64,000 nt of DNA from Gautieria morchelliformis (GCA_015179125.1 WHVA01000469.1:1-64000); one strand, 5' to 3'; positions 43,368 to 56,370 are shown, counted from the first letter of the stretch. The notes: generated by a model not told the origin, from the sequence alone. Made by a program: numbers and translations.

Positions 43368-44005
43368 CTCGCCCTCCCTGTTCGACGCAGTCAGACAAAA
43401 CACACTGAAGGCCAAAAGGTACTTTTGAAGCCCAGTAGCTTCGAAAAAAGCTGGTAAAGTACATTCATGTGTCAGACATATTTATGTCGGTTGATGAAAA
43501 AACTTTGGAAGAAGAAAAGGGTACGTGGCACGTTGGTGCCGTTACGTCTAGTAATTCTCGATCTCGAACGGCAGCTCAGTCAGGTCATTCCTCAAGCTGT
43601 CTGGGAACGTCTCAGACACGTCCGCTGTTACGTCCATATTGGAGTCTGTTTCGATCCCGGGTGCCATTTGCAACACGGCTGCAAATTTTAGATATGATGT
43701 TGGTAAGTGCTGAACAGGGACTGGTGTGAGGCTGATGAGGCATACCTGTAAGGGAAACCCTGGCTAGTCGTGGAGATCACACTACAACACAACTGACAAG
43801 GGGAAATCCAAAGTATGTATAAATGAACAGAGCATACAAGAGAGGGGGTTCTCACCTGACAAGGGGAAATCCAAAGAGAAAAGTCTAAGGACCCCCAATG
43901 TCAGCGAGCCCGTATTATACTACGCTGCGCAGCCAGGGACAACGCTTGGCACCCGCCATCAACCCTGCATCCCCCTGACCCTTGATCGACCCTTGATGCC
44001 ACCTA
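43368..44005. other. Non-coding 3' region between candidate LTR and Gypsy-1 coding end
   Basis: Contains a direct repeat CACCTGACAAGGGGAAATCC / CAACTGACAAGGGGAAATCC (about 43790 and 43856). No gene seen. Confidence 0.4.
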
Positions 44006-47000
44006 TTATGCGAGTCGCTTGATTTCCGACACTGTTCCGGGGCGGAAGTCGGAAATTGGAGTGGAACTGGCAAGGCGAACGGAACTGGTGGAAGTTCTCC
44101 CAGAAGCGGAATCGTTCCCGAAAGCGGATGCGGAGATGGAATCGGAACTGGAAGCGGAGTCGGAAATGGAGTCGGAACTGGGTGTGGTGTCGGAACTGGA
44201 AATGGAAAACAGGGTGTCCCTGACAATACCCTTGCCTTTGCCTTTCCCAGGTTCGCTAGCGGTGTCCTTGAGGCGCTCCGTCATTTCGTTCTGCAGGGCT
44301 ACCAAGGCCACGTGCTGTGATTCGATGACTCTCGCTAGGTCGGAAAGGCGAGTTGAGATGCGGGACGATGAACTGCTTTCGTCGTAGTCACGGGGGGATT
44401 TGCGGTGGGAAGGGGGCGCGTGGTTTTTATAAACGTGCGGTTTGTACCACCCCTTGTTCCTGCCGCGTGTCAAGATTGGTTTTTAGGCGTTAATATTGTG
44501 TATTAGTGAACACAGCGAATGCCCGAATAACTTGTGCGAATATGCCGTTCGGCGAATAAGTGAACCGATGAATGTTCACGAAACAAGAGGGCTGCCCGAA
44601 CGGGGCTCGCCCAATCTACAGTCGTAGCGAAATAGCTCGCGACACTTGACAACGTAACGTGCAAGGTGTCACGGAAGGGCTGTCTAAGTTTCGACGGTCC
44701 CTTCGCTGGCGAAGGTGCTCCTTTGGAGCCCTCCGCCAACAGCACAGAAAGTAGTTCGAAGACTAAGGTAACAAAGATGAAGTATGAGAACTCACCAGTG
44801 ATGCCGAAGTCCTTTTCTGGTCGAAGATAGGAATCTTCAAAGGGAGGCTCAAGACGATGATCACAGCGAGGTCAAGTTTGCACAAGATGGACGACGTATG
44901 ATAATTGAACTGGGGAATGTACATGCGAATGTAAACTACTTATACCGAATGCTCGTAAGGTATCAGCAAATAGGAAAGAGGCCGTCACGAATCAGGGTTG
45001 GATAGGGGTGTGCAGTCATGATACTAAGCAGATGGAATAAACATACAATAGAGTGAGGGAGGAGTGCGAACATGAAACAACGGAGAGTAAAGGTGGCGAA
45101 GGTACTTATGTATGAAACCATGTCTTGGGACCCGCATACATGTCACCCTGCACGGACTCTTCGTCCACTGGGTTGATCCCATGCAGTCGGTGGAAGGAAT
45201 GCCCCACGAACATGCTTTTGGCCATACGAAAACCCAAAGGGGTTGGATTAAGAAGATGATGGGGTTAGTGATGAATCATCATGCCGGGTAAATGGTATCG
45301 ATCATATTTGATGGCGTGCCTGTTGGCGAAATGTGCGAGCAGCGAATGGCGGTTTCAGAGAATGGGGCGAACAGCGAACAGGGCCGATGTAGAGGGTGAG
45401 TGGTCGAAGGGTGCGGCGAACTCTGGCGAAGGTGCTAGGGAGTGACGAGGGGGAACACAGCGGCAGTAGGGTAAGGAAAATAGTCAGGTCATGACACCAC
45501 GCCAACCTCCTTGCCCTCCTCGGCCACCTCTGTAGGTCTTTGCGCTGCCATGGCTATTTCCACGATCGAAGTCACCTATTTTCTGCATCAGCACCATGTT
45601 ATCGTCCATTGACATCAAGCCGGTGGCAGGCGTGGGAATCGGCGTGTACGCTGGATACCAGGGTAAGGATTCCCAGCTGGGTAGGGCCCGTACGCGCCGG
45701 CGTAAGGATGGGATAAGTGAGCAGTTGGGAGCTGCACGTTGTGGTGAGCATCCAAGATCTCGGCAGGAGGACGCTGAACACGAACTCTAGCTTCCTCAAG
45801 ATTCCGGGGTTTTTTATGATTCGTTGCCCATTCCTCAAACCCATCGGGAGCGTCGCCAGGGTGTGGGGCACCGTAGTTTGCGTTCTCGGTAAGTTTATAG
45901 AGGTATTGATAATAGACTCCCAACGTGAAGGCCTCTTCGGCAGAATGCATCTGTCTGGAGGGGGTGTGCGTTGGGGGGGTTGGGCTTGTCCCAGGTGAGT
46001 TTATATGCAATCCCCCATGCGTATCTATTGTGTTTGCTTGTAGGTCCACTGAATCGGTCGGAGAGGCAACGAATGTTTCAGGGACATCGGCCTGTATTCG
46101 CATGTCTGAGGGTGGGTTTCCTGAACCATTTATCATGTGATCTATCTGCTCAATACCGTTGTTTTCCAGGTATGCGTCTAGTGCCGACAGATGTTTCACG
46201 GCGCCATAGTGTAACCAGGTCCGATCCCCCGACTGCCATTCGATCTCGAACCAAGCTGCTCGGCCCCGTCTGAAGTGAGACAGGATTGCCTTTACAAGAA
46301 ATTCTGCTGGTGCATTGTCTAAGCTAGTTATCTGATCGATCGATCGGCCGGGAAAACAAAGGTTGTCATTTGCCAAGTGAACGCGCAGTAGACTCGCGTG
46401 GAATACAGGGTGTATTCCGTGACTGAGTAAGTCCGATGGTAGAGCTAGCTGATATGTTGTTTTAAACGTTATTTCCTTCGTAATGCGGTATGGTCCGACA
46501 TACTTCGGGACGAGTTTGCGTGCGCGCCCCTTAGGTAGTGATAGGTTTTCCGTTGATAAGTACACCAGGTCGCCGACAGCGAATGGGGCCTTGCTGCGGC
46601 GATTGTTTGCATAGTAAGTCTGTTTTACTCGCTGTACTAGTATTGCGTCATGCGCTGATATCAGAGCATCCCGGAGGCACGTAATGAAGGTGCGTATGCC
46701 AGGCATTGTATCTTGTGCCGTGTTCCACAGCATGGGTGCAGGGGTACCTCCGTAGTTCAGGAAGAAAGGTGAGTACCCAGTGATGTTGGAACGTGCACTG
46801 TTAAACGCGTACTCTATCATAGGCAACTTTTGCACTCAGTCTTTTTGATCGGGTGACACGGCGAGGCAGAGCATTTGTGTCACCGTGCGATTCGCTCGCT
46901 CGGTGGCACTGTCAGTCTGTGGATGATACGCAGTAGACATGCAGAGCTCGCGGTTAGTGAGACGGTGTAGGTGTTCCCAAAAGCTGCTCGTGAACAGCGA

Positions 47001-50000
47001 GTCTCTGTCACTGACAATGATTTCAGGTATTCCATGCAGCTTGTAAATGCTGTCAAAGATCATCTCGGCGATATCTCGTGCTCGGTAAGTGCTTTTCGAG
47101 GGTAATAGGTGTACCATTGATGAAAGATGGTCTATTACAACGCAGATCATGTTGAACTTGCCTAGTCGGTTGTGTGATCCAGGCAAAGGACCGACAAAAT
47201 CGACGCCGACCTGCTGCCATCTGCGGAATGGGACAGGGAGCGATTAAGTTTCCCCAGCGGTTTCTGGTTGCGTGAATTCCCCATTGCACACATGTGGCAG
47301 GCGGCGCAGTAGTCTGTCACGTCCTGGTGCATGCCCAGCCACCATGCATTGCTTCTGAGGTAATGAAAAGTCTTTCTCCCTCCCAGATGCGCTAACATCG
47401 AGTGTGCGTGGGAGATCAGGACTTCCCTGATGGATTCTCCGTTGGTCAGTCCGTCGGGTATGCATAGGAGCTCCAAGCCGTGCTCAGTCAGGTAATACAG
47501 GCTGTCGCGTACGCTGAAGTTGTTATACGCGTCGGGCTCCTTCTGCATCTTACTGAAGAATTTATCTTCACTATATAGGTTCCGAAGACAGTCCGGGAAC
47601 TTCAAGGACGGGTGCATCATCGATACGATGTCAGAGAAGGGAGGCGGTGCATACTGTTCATCGTCTCCTGCTATTGGTAACAAGTCTGGTAGGGGTTCGT
47701 CGGACTCCTCTCTTAGAGGACTCGTCGCGTCTTGGTCATCTGTCATGGTGTGAGCGGCTCGCTCTGTTGTTACTGCGTGGGGCGGCTCAGGACCCTTGTT
47801 GCGGGATGCTTGCTGAGGTGACTTCTTCGTCATTTTCTTCGATTTTTTCTTATTGTTTTGCCGTACTTTCAGCAGTGCCGCGCGGGCCTCTTCGCTGATA
47901 GGCAGGACGGCAACCCCTCTGGCAGAGTGGTCGTCCAGGCGAGTTGCATGCGCAGTTCTTATGCGCGTGCTTGTCCTTACCGGCTGCTCCTCTGGAGCTT
48001 GGCTGGAGGCTGGCAGGCCGTTTTTGGCACGCCCTGCTCTAGTCAGCGCTGCTATTTGCAGGTCTACCTCACCCTTCACCTCAGCTCCCATGAGGAGAGG
48101 ACGAGAGAGGCTTTGCAGCGATGTAGGGATCTCAGGTGTGTCGTTCTCGTGGATATATTCTGAGTCGGCCCTGACAATTCCCCTGACAATTCCCAAGCTC
48201 TCGTTGCTGTACATGCGTGACAGTGCGTCTGCGAATATGTTGGTGGGGCCCGGGATATATTTGATCTCAAAGGTAAAGTCACTTAGCAGATCTATCCAGC
48301 GTTGTTGGCGCGCTGACAGGTTTTTCTGCTTCATGAGGAATTCAATCGGCTTGTGATCCGTGTAGATATCAAAGTGGATGCCTAGCAATAGGTATCTGTA
48401 GCGCTTAAGGGATTCAACCATGGCAAGTAATTCCCTTTCGTGTACAGGGTAGTTTTGCTGTGCTGAATTGAATTTTCCTGACCAGAATGCGATGATGTTG
48501 ATGTTCAGAGGTTTGCCTTGTGTCACTATTCCTCCTCCCCCAGTCTGACTCACGTCTATAGTCAGACTTACTGGGTTCTCAACGGGATCAGCCTTGTAAT
48601 CGATCGGTAATCGATGTAAGTCCCGGTACTTCTGTATCGAGGATTTAATTTCCTCAAATGCTCGTTGTTCTGTAGGGCCCCACCTCCAAACACTAGTCGC
48701 ACTGGTGAGCATACTCAGCACTGAGCTGCTGAGCCGTAGCCCAGGGCAGTTATCTGAGAGATAACCGGCAATGCCCACGAATTGAGCTAGGAGCGCTTTA
48801 TTCGTGGGTGTCTTCCAGTTCGCAATTTGGTCCACTTTGTGGGGATCCATGACGATTCCTTTGTCGTCTATGACATGTCCTAGTACGTCCAGTTGTCTAG
48901 CGAAAAACTGAAGTTTGTGCACGCCGGCTAAATAAATTTTTGCTTCACACAGTAGGCGCATTGCCAGACGACAGTGTTCCATGTGTTCCTTGATTGTATC
49001 TGAGTACACCATAATGTCGTCTAAGTAGACATCGAAGCATACGCCGATGTATGGAGCGAAAATGTGAGTCATCAGTGTTTGGAAGGTCGTAGGTGTGTTG
49101 CAATCACCCTGTTGCATCACCAAGCTGACCATCATTCCATCCGGTGTGTTGAACAGTGTTTTCCATACGTCATCGGGTTCAACACGCACATATTCGAAGG
49201 CATCCCTGCAGTCGATGAGTGAGCGGTAACGTCGTCGGCTCACGTTCATCAGTATGTTCTGCTGATCTGGGATAGGGCTCGCCATTTTCTTCGTGTTCAC
49301 ATTGCGTTCACACTCGTCGAAGACGGTACGTAGGCGTGGGGTGCCATCCGCAGCGGGCTTTTTGCTAACCATCATCATTGGTATAGCGTTGTGGCCGACG
49401 CGGTATTGCCAACGACCAGTCTTGAGATATTATTCTCTTTTTGCCCGCCATTGATCCTTCATGGCCTCAGGGCATTTAGATGGCCGGTAAGAGTAATTCT
49501 TAGATTCGTCTATTATATGAATCTTATGATTGATTGCTCGTAGTGGTGGGAGCGGTGTGTCTTCTGCAGGGGTGCAGAGATCAGCCGCTTCTTGCCTCAG
49601 CTGCTCGCGCAGCTTTTCAAGCTCATCTTCTACGAAGTCCGCGGCCATTGAAGAGATTTTGGCGACGTCTACACCATTTATGGGAGTCGCCGCATCGCTA
49701 CCTATCACTACCTTGGAGGGATTAAATCCAAGGAGGATCTTGTGTTGCCACAAGAAAGGGGTCCCTAGAATAACATCGTGATTTTCCAGGTTGATCACGT
49801 CGAAACGGCGACGTTCGTGAATGGTCTGGTACGTGAAGTCTGCTTCTATGCAGCTCGTGATCATAGTTTTGGATCCTGACACGGCCATTTGGCATGGGAT
49901 CGGCTTTGCCAGGTGTTGCACCGGCAGCCTGAGTTGATCTACGACGGTAGTAGAGATAAAGTCAGATAGGGATCCGCTGTCGAGTAGTGCACGGACAGCC

Positions 50001-51523
50001 TTTCCAGATAAGTTGCATTCTACTATAATGGATTTTGGTACTAATCGCTGAAAATCCTTAGGTTTCGATGCGTTACGCTCTAAGGTCCGCATATTGTCTG
50101 GGTAGACTTCAGTTTCTGGCTTCTGATGAGCCCACTTCTTTTTTGTTACAGACATGCCTATCGCGTCGCAAGATATATGGTCAGGGGGGGATGGTGAGTC
50201 GTATCCCAGGTACTGGCATCTTTCAACCCATGTGTTTTCTTCTGACGCATCGACTAGATCTTCGCCAGGGTTGGTGAGACACATCCAGGCTTTCCTGGCC
50301 ATCTCTTCCGGTTCATTGCGACGGTCGTCAGCTCGTTGCAACCAGAGCGTGTCTAATGAATCGGGGAACATGTCTGGGTGAGTGGTGTTATTATGATGGT
50401 GCATCCACTGTACATAATAAAATTCAGGTTTGAATATGTGGCCGAGTTGAACGCAGTACGTCCGTCTCAAGAATCTATCGACGATGAGTACAGATTTCTC
50501 ATCGACGTCATTGGTTAGCGGGATTGCGTTATATCTCTTTGGCCAGTCTTGATTGTCAGGGTTTTCTATGCCATCATGCGGCATGGCGTTAGAAATGCCC
50601 AAGCAAAGGTCGTTGTAGAAGCATTGCATGAAGTCGTTCGCGCGGACCGATTGTAAGAATTCTTCTTCGGAATCGTTATCTGACTCGTCGCCTGCGTTCT
50701 CAGGGGTGACTTCAGGCAGAAAACCGCTACTATCAGCGGTACTGGTAGCCGCTGTACTGTCCGTCGGTAAGTCTAGCTCCATGCAGTTCAGCTGCAGCGC
50801 CATTTGACTATGGGCCATATCTGACGCTTCCTGTAGCTTAGCAAAGTTTACGACTGCTGCTTGGATGCCAGGAGGCCTTACTGTAGAGCGGCGAGGACAA
50901 TCTCGAGATAAGTGTCTTCTTTGTTCGCAGATGAAACATTGATTATTTGCATGTAGTTCATCGTATTTTTCTGGCGTCATCTGAGGCCGTTGTATAGTAG
51001 TGCGAGGAGTACGCGGATTTGGCTGCATTACTGCAGAAGCGGGACGCGTACTGTCAGTGGCTGTTGACTGCTTAGGGCCACGCCAGCGGTTGCTTCGGAT
51101 GGTGAGTGGCTGCTTATTCGTAGTTCTATTCGGCGTCTGATTCGAGCACGTCCTCCCTGTCATTGTCGTTCGATCTGCATGCGTCGTTGTGGACGCTTGC
51201 ACGTCCTTGCCGGCCCGACGTAGTTCATACAGTCGTAAGGTTTCCGCGTTCTCATATCGCTCTGCTGACAGTTCTAGGTCATCTAACGTGGAGAACTTGG
51301 GGGTAAACCCATTCTCAGTCCATTTCAGTCATAAATAAGACTGTACACCATGCCAGAACGGCCGTATCAGCTGGAATTCGGTGATGTCAGGCAGTCGTGC
51401 CGCCATTGATCGTAGTAGGCGGAGGTATTCCTTTACGGTGCTCCTTCCTTGAACAAGTTCGTTGAAACGAGTCCTCATCTGCCTTCTAAAGGCAGGAGGA
51501 CAGCAGTAGTTGAACAGGCCATT
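44006..51523 (-). mobile_element. Gypsy-1: Ty3/Gypsy LTR retrotransposon, 5' end missing
   Basis: Minus strand, in order: Gag (about 51.5-50.8 kb) with a CFICEQRRHLSRDC zinc knuckle; a retropepsin-like LLDSGSLSDFIS block (about 49.98 kb); reverse transcriptase (about 49.4-48.8 kb) with YLDDIMVYS; RNase H (about 48.6-48.2 kb); integrase with a zinc-binding end (about 47.35 kb) and core (about 47.2-46.8 kb); a chromodomain-like WFEIEWQSGDRTWL block (about 46.25 kb); and a Ser-rich tail to about 44.0 kb. RT before integrase is diagnostic of Ty3/Gypsy; the C-terminal chromodomain suggests a chromovirus. LTR X copy 2 is inserted in the tail. The 5' LTR and Gag start are lost against LTR X copy 3. 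Broken, with about four interruptions besides the insertion. Fossil. Confidence 0.88.
44468..45496 (-). mobile_element. Solo LTR of family X, copy 2, nested in Gypsy-1
   Basis: 1029 bp, ends TGTCATGACC and CTTGACA on the minus strand. Flanks CCGCG (44463-44467) and CCACG (45497-45501) are a 5-bp duplication with one change. Gypsy-1 coding sequence continues on both sides (Gly/Arg-rich GQGGWRG, then RGRNKGW). Fossil. Confidence 0.87.
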
Positions 51524-51980
51524 GTCAAGATTGGTTTTTAGGCGTTAATATCGTGTATTAGTGGACACAGTGAATGCCCGAATAACTTGTGCGAATAAGT
51601 ATGCCGTTCGGCGAATAAGTGAACCGATGAATGTTCACGAAACAAGAGGGCTGCCCGGATGGGGCTCGCCCGATCTACAGTCGTAGCGAAATAGCTCGCG
51701 GCACTTGACGACGTAACGTGCAAGATGTCACGGAAGGGCTGTCTAAGTTTCGACGGTCCCTTCGCTGGCGAAGGTGCTCCTTTGGAGCCCTCCGCCAACA
51801 GCACGGAAAGTAGTTCGAAGGCTAAGGTAACGAAGATGAAGTATGAGAACTCACCAGTGATGCCTAAGTCCTTTGCTGGTCGAAGATAGGAATCTTCAAG
51901 GGGAGGCTCAAGACGATGATTCACATGTACATTCCTCAGTTAAATTATCATACGTCGTCCATCTTGTGCAAACTTGACCT
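51524..51980. repeat. LTR of family X, copy 3, partial with inverted end
   Basis: 51524-51919 matches LTR X in minus orientation. From about 51920 the sequence turns round: 51922-51980 (CACATGTACATTCC..AAACTTGACCT) matches the plus orientation of the same LTR (compare 17604-17663). The result is a fold-back with both strands of one LTR region head to head. It separates Gypsy-1 from a transposase tail. Fossil. Confidence 0.75.
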
Positions 51981-52678
51981 TGGGTCCAGACGCACTCAAA
52001 GCTTTGGACATGAATAAGTCAGATGGCGGGAAGCAGCGTAGACAGCGTGACACGGTCATCCCCGAATCCAATCCAGCTGCGGAGCATTGAGGAAAGCTAC
52101 AGAAGATGACACTTCCAGATGGCAGACCAAAAGGTTTGGAACGTGTTCTTACAGAACGTGGTTTTGATGTTCGTAAGATGCGTGCCAAGTGTGCACCAGT
52201 ATGCCCGTTTGAAAATACTCATTGCTGCATGGGCCGCCTCCTCAGCAAACAGGATGATTTCACGAATCAACAGTCTATGCTTGAGGCTCTTATCAAGAAA
52301 GCTGGGCATGAATGCATCTTCCTGCCCAAGTTCTACTGCGAGCTCAATCCAATCGAGATGGTAAGTTCAAGGTTGCGTAGTAATTTTATTAAGTCTGACT
52401 ATGGTGAACTACAGTACTGGGGATGGGTCAAGTATCATTATCGGGAGGTACCCAAGCAAACCTTCGCAGAAGCGAAGGAGATCGCGTTGCAATATCTTAA
52501 TGCATGCCCTACTGATGTGATCCGGCGGTTTATCAATCGGTCCTGGCGGTTCATGAGTGCATACCGAATGGGGCTTACTGGTAACGCTGCCGCATGGGCC
52601 GTCAGGAAGCAAAAACAACATCGGCAGGTTTCAAACAGGGCAATGATGTCAATTGATGCTGTTCTGAACCCGGTTTAG
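51981..52678 (+). pseudogene. DDE transposase C-terminal half (basidiomycete DNA transposon)
   Basis: Transposase that would cut and join its own ends. Starting right after the LTR X fold-back the frame reads PDALKALDMNKSDGGKQRRQ, RDTVIPESNPAAEH, a TGA (52090-52092), GKLQKMTLPDGRPKGLERVL, CCMGRLLSKQDD, GHECIFLPKFYCELNPIEM, then a 54-nt intron (52361-52414, GTAAGT..ACAG) and YWGWVKYHYREVPKQTF to AVRKQKQHRQVSNRAMM. F-L-P-x-F-x-C-E-L-N-P-I-E is the block with the last acidic residue of this Tc1/mariner-like agaric family. The intron is a multiple of three without a stop, so the unspliced frame also stays open. The N-terminal half with the first catalytic Asp is missing. Dead copy. Confidence 0.75.
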
Positions 52679-52680
52679 CA

Positions 52681-52965
52681 TACATATTTTTCAAAATTTT
52701 GGTCCAAAAATTTGGGCCACCCTCAAAAGTTACAGGAAAAATACAAAAGATGTGTTTTCTGATGTATTTTGACCCGCTGAATCCAATTCTGAACTCAGTT
52801 TGTCCAAAAAAATTCCCAATCACAAGATAATAAATTGGTGGACTTTGATTGTCCGCAACTGTATCTCAGCTCAGTATGCCAATTGAATTGCGGAAGAGTG
52901 CTTCAGCGCTTGTTACATAATTTTGGCACCGACGGCAACGATCAAGCTCGTCGAGCATAAGATAA
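52681..52965. other. Intergenic, nothing recognised
   Basis: AT-rich 3' flank of the transposase fragment; no terminal inverted repeat was identified. Confidence 0.4.
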
Positions 52966-53270
52966 CGATTGTGTGGTCTGCACTTTCATGACTTTGTGGA
53001 TTCGACACTCATCTAACCACCTCAATCGTTTTATAATCGGCTTTTCGCCTTCTATCCTTCACAGACTTGGTCTACAGAATACGGCACACAACGCCCGTTC
53101 TAACTGTCGCAGATGTTGGCCTGGTGGGATGTAGTAGGGTGATGTCTGGACATGAGGTTAGAGCTCAGTTTCTTTATATTACATGTTGGGCCCACGATGC
53201 ATGCCATCAACATCCAGGGGCATTGTCTGGTGCATTTGAACCCGTTGTAAATCGCTCCTCAAGCATCTAA
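52966..53270 (+). repeat. Diverged local repeat, copy 1 (partner 54330-54620)
   Basis: CTTTGTGGATTCGACA, ATCTAACC, CCTGGTGGGATGTAGTRSGRTG, TTGAGGT-like and CATCAACATCCAG blocks recur in order 1.36 kb downstream. Non-coding as far as can be seen. Confidence 0.5.
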
Positions 53271-53379
53271 TTCTCATTATCAGCTGACCGTCACCTTGTT
53301 CCCATCACCTTATATAAAGCGCCAACAATAGCCGAGCCACAGTCCACCGTGCCGGGCCACATTCATGAAGTTACTTACC

Positions 53380-54235
53380 TTCGTTGAGAGTCTATTATTA
53401 CTGCTTACTCTATACTACCTTAAAAGCGAACGCTTTTGATTTGACTATCCCTTGAGTTTACCCGCTTGGCGGCGTTCGAAGACCGCGTGACGTTCCAAAA
53501 TGCATGTCATTACAATCTTCCTCGCTAGGCCTCAAGGTTTCGCACATAGAAGCATTCCGTATCACCTGACTGGATATTCCCTTCACTTCGAGAGACTCTA
53601 GACCAGTATCCATCTGCTCAGTATCCTGATCGGAAAAAACCGTATTAGCATAGGTTCGGGGAAAACACGCCCAAGATTAGATGAGAAGGCATGGGGTAGG
53701 GCACTGGGGTTTGCACTCGTACAGGCCACGACGAAAACATCACAGTACGAAAGGGAGGGTTTCTATAACCAAAAATGCCCCTTCTAGTTGCTCAATTATA
53801 CTCTCCGACCTTTCTCATGAAGTCGTACCCAGGCGAGTGCGCGAGACGGAAACTGGGGTGTTGGAAAGAAGTGTGGCATACCTGCTGATACGCACTGACG
53901 GCCTTGTCTACCGTCGTGCGGAGGCGAGCGAGGAATAAGGCAGAGAGAATGCCACACGAGCCTGTTACAACGATGACATCGAAATAATCACATCTTCCAC
54001 TCACTGTTTCTTTTTGTGAGACTCTTTTCGTGTGTGACGGACACCTCTCCACATGAGAGCCGGAGAGGAGAGGCATCGACCCTCAAATGCCGCCTCCGAA
54101 CGATCAGAGAGCGAGAAGATGAATACTCCGTTCCACGCCGAGCAGAGACGTTAGCCACAAAATTAGACAGAAGGTGGTAAAGTTAGACTCATGGGAGAGC
54201 ACAGCACTCATGGTGGAGAACGAGGTGCAAGCCGT
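53380..54235. repeat. Segmental duplication, copy 2
   Basis: Partner of 3861-5250 (see there). Here the two blocks are joined directly at CCCTTGAGTTTACCCG. Confidence 0.65.
53790..54165 (-). pseudogene. Patatin-like phospholipase relic, copy 2
   Basis: The minus strand keeps LLAL..FGGGI (glycine-rich oxyanion-loop remnant, with two stops among these residues, about 54075-54115), then CDYFDVIVVTGSCGILSALF and ARLRTTVDKAVSAYQQ followed by a GTATGCC donor (about 53882). The family norm is D-G-G-G-x-R-G, then CDYFDLIVGTGSGG-IIAL with the Ser nucleophile, then RLRMTVDEAIEAY. The elbow reads VTGSCG, so the Ser remains but a Gly is changed. Better preserved than copy 1 at 4.9 kb, but clearly dead. 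Exon order and the donor site are shared by both, so the duplication involved the whole exon. Confidence 0.6.
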
Positions 54236-54329
54236 ACTAGGCCGTTGCGGAGCTCCAGCTACTCGCCTGTTTTGGAACGCGGCACATGCCGTCGGCATGT
54301 GCCGCGCTCAGGCAAAACGCACCGGTATG

Positions 54330-54620
54330 CACTTCCGTGACTTTGTGGCTTGTGGCTTCGACATTTATCTAACCTCACCCTGGTCATTTTATAACCTCTG
54401 GCTGTCCTGACATTCTTCACAGACTGGCGAATACTATAGAACACAACACAAAGGCTGTTCTAGTTGTCCCAGACTCCAGTGATGTCGGCCTCCCTGGTGG
54501 GATGTAGTGCGATGTTTGGACTTGAGGTCGGAGGTCAGTTTGTATTCTGTTCCTCTTTTGTATCACGATGCATTTCACCAAATTTCATCAACATCCAGAT
54601 GTACTGTCGGTTCCAAGTCC
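54330..54620 (+). repeat. Diverged local repeat, copy 2
   Basis: Partner of 52966-53270. A shorter third match (CACTTCCGTGACTATGGCTTCG) occurs near 55327. Confidence 0.5.
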
Positions 54621-55400
54621 AGCCACGACAGAATCTACAGCCCACCGTGTCAGAAGTACATTTCATGTTATTTTCTGGCAGGGCCGATAGCATGGTTCGG
54701 TAGTGTTTTTATGTCTGATCTATCCAACATACTGAAACATCAAGGATGGCAATCGAGCCAAGACATTGAGAAGACTTCAACTCTCAATGTCCGGAGACTA
54801 GAGACAAGGGCGGCCCCCATTTAGAGAAATGAAAAAGACTTCTTCATGCCACAGCCGGGAAGTCAGCAATAGGTTGGTCGTACGTATTGACACACCATCT
54901 CAAAGTCGATGCCTGGATCTGATCGCCGGACTCTGTCGTGGATGGGTATTGATTTCTCTCGGGATTGCTCCCAGAATGTGAGTGTTTACATTTAGAGGGA
55001 GATGAATGGTGAACAAGTTGTCACCGGAACAGGAACAGCGTTTCTAGGTTGCATGATGAGTTAACAACTCAGTTGTGCACGGCTCGGTAAGTCCGCATGG
55101 ACTCCTGTATTCTATGTACCCTGGTGTATGAACTAACACTGGTCATGTTCTGACGGGATTGTAACGATGACACCCCAACAGCGCGACAAGGGAAAGCACA
55201 GCCATCAGTGGGAAAGGGTAGTACTGAATGAGATGATGTTCCGCAACTGCAGATATTGTGCTCCAGCCGCTCGCCCGTTTGGCACTGTACCGAGTTCTTG
55301 TCTCGCACAGAACGTCTGTGGTCTCCACTTCCGTGACTATGGCTTCGAACTGGTCTCAAGCCTACTTATTTTGCGTTGGCTTTCCGCAACATCCTCGGCA
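54621..55400. other. Intergenic, nothing recognised
   Basis: No gene or bounded repeat found. Confidence 0.4.
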
Positions 55401-55660
55401 TCCTCCAGGACCCACGCCCTCTCCCCCGCCCAGGCGGCCGCCGACGCCTCCTTCATTGTCATCGCGGGCACCGACACGGTCACCCAGGGAAGCACCGCCC
55501 TGCTGCGCTACGTTATCTAGGAACATGCAAGGCGTAGCCGCGAGGAGGTGCAGGACGAGTTTAGGTGGAGAGGGACGTGGGCCGCCTGGCACGCATCGAT
55601 GCATCTGGTTTCCCGATTCAAATCCTGATTCCTGGGACCGTGACGTGCTCGATCTGGTCG
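55401..55660 (+). pseudogene. Cytochrome P450 fragment, I-helix region
   Basis: One frame reads THALSPAQAAADASFIVIAG, then TDTVTQGSTALLRYVI, a TAG and EHARRSREEVQDEF. A-G-T-D-T is the P450 I-helix oxygen-activation motif (A/G-G-x-D/E-T-T/S), normally followed by L-R-Y-L..H-P-x-x-x-x-x-L-R-x-E-V. No heme-binding Cys block or ExxR helix was found downstream, and upstream exons are absent. A short dead remnant of a host monooxygenase gene. Confidence 0.55.
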
Positions 55661-55854
55661 ATACAAGCGCGATCGTACGCGCGGACCTTTGCCGACCTCG
55701 ATCCGCCCCTGATCGACAGGCTCTTTGATGCTCTTCATTGACGCTTGCTTCTTTGATGGTGTGCCTGGTTCTGTATGACTGATCAAGTAATAGAATGTAG
55801 ATTCAGAAGTAATATGGGGCACGTGCTCGCGTATCACGGAGCTTCTTACACCTA

Positions 55855-56370
55855 CATGATAAGCGCTTGTGCTTATCTAGCCGCCCTGTTCAGAAGCAGA
55901 TGGCGTGTATCTAAATATAGTCACGAAGGCGACATCGCCACGTGCACCCGCCATTCAGTAGCCCTTCCAACATAGTCTGCCTTCGCTCGCTCTCAAATAT
56001 CATTGATTCTCGATTACCTACTCCCCACCAACACTTTGTCGTCGACATCCTCATGTCTCCCACGCACTAGGACGTCGACGCGCAGCCCCATTCACGATTA
56101 TCATCGCTGTTCTCACCGTCGTCAGCAGCGATGGGTCCTGGTGACAGGTAGTGTTTCAGTGAGTAGACTTCATGCTCTTGTCAGGTTATTACCACGAGTT
56201 CCTTTTATCAGATACGAGTGCAATGCAGTCCCTTTCGAGTATAAGGAGATATAACTTGGACAACGACACGGACGTTGATGATGGTATACAGAGCCTGATC
56301 CCATTTGTGAGTGCATACCCTGCCGGTGAGCCGAAGATTCCAAGTCGCGTCAGACCCCGCACTCTCAAAA
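55855..56370 (+). repeat. Dispersed repeat R, copy d
   Basis: Begins with GATAAGCGCTTGTGCTTATC (hairpin), then CTAAATATAG, GGCGACATCGCC, CACCAACACTTTGTCGTCGA and a TTGGACAACGACACGGACGT block. It holds a segment (about 56040-56240) that copy b lacks. Confidence 0.65.

Noticed and set aside
55258-55728. 156-codon Pro/Arg-rich plus-strand frame
   Set aside because: It is a shifted frame over the P450 I-helix remnant, which carries the recognisable motif.
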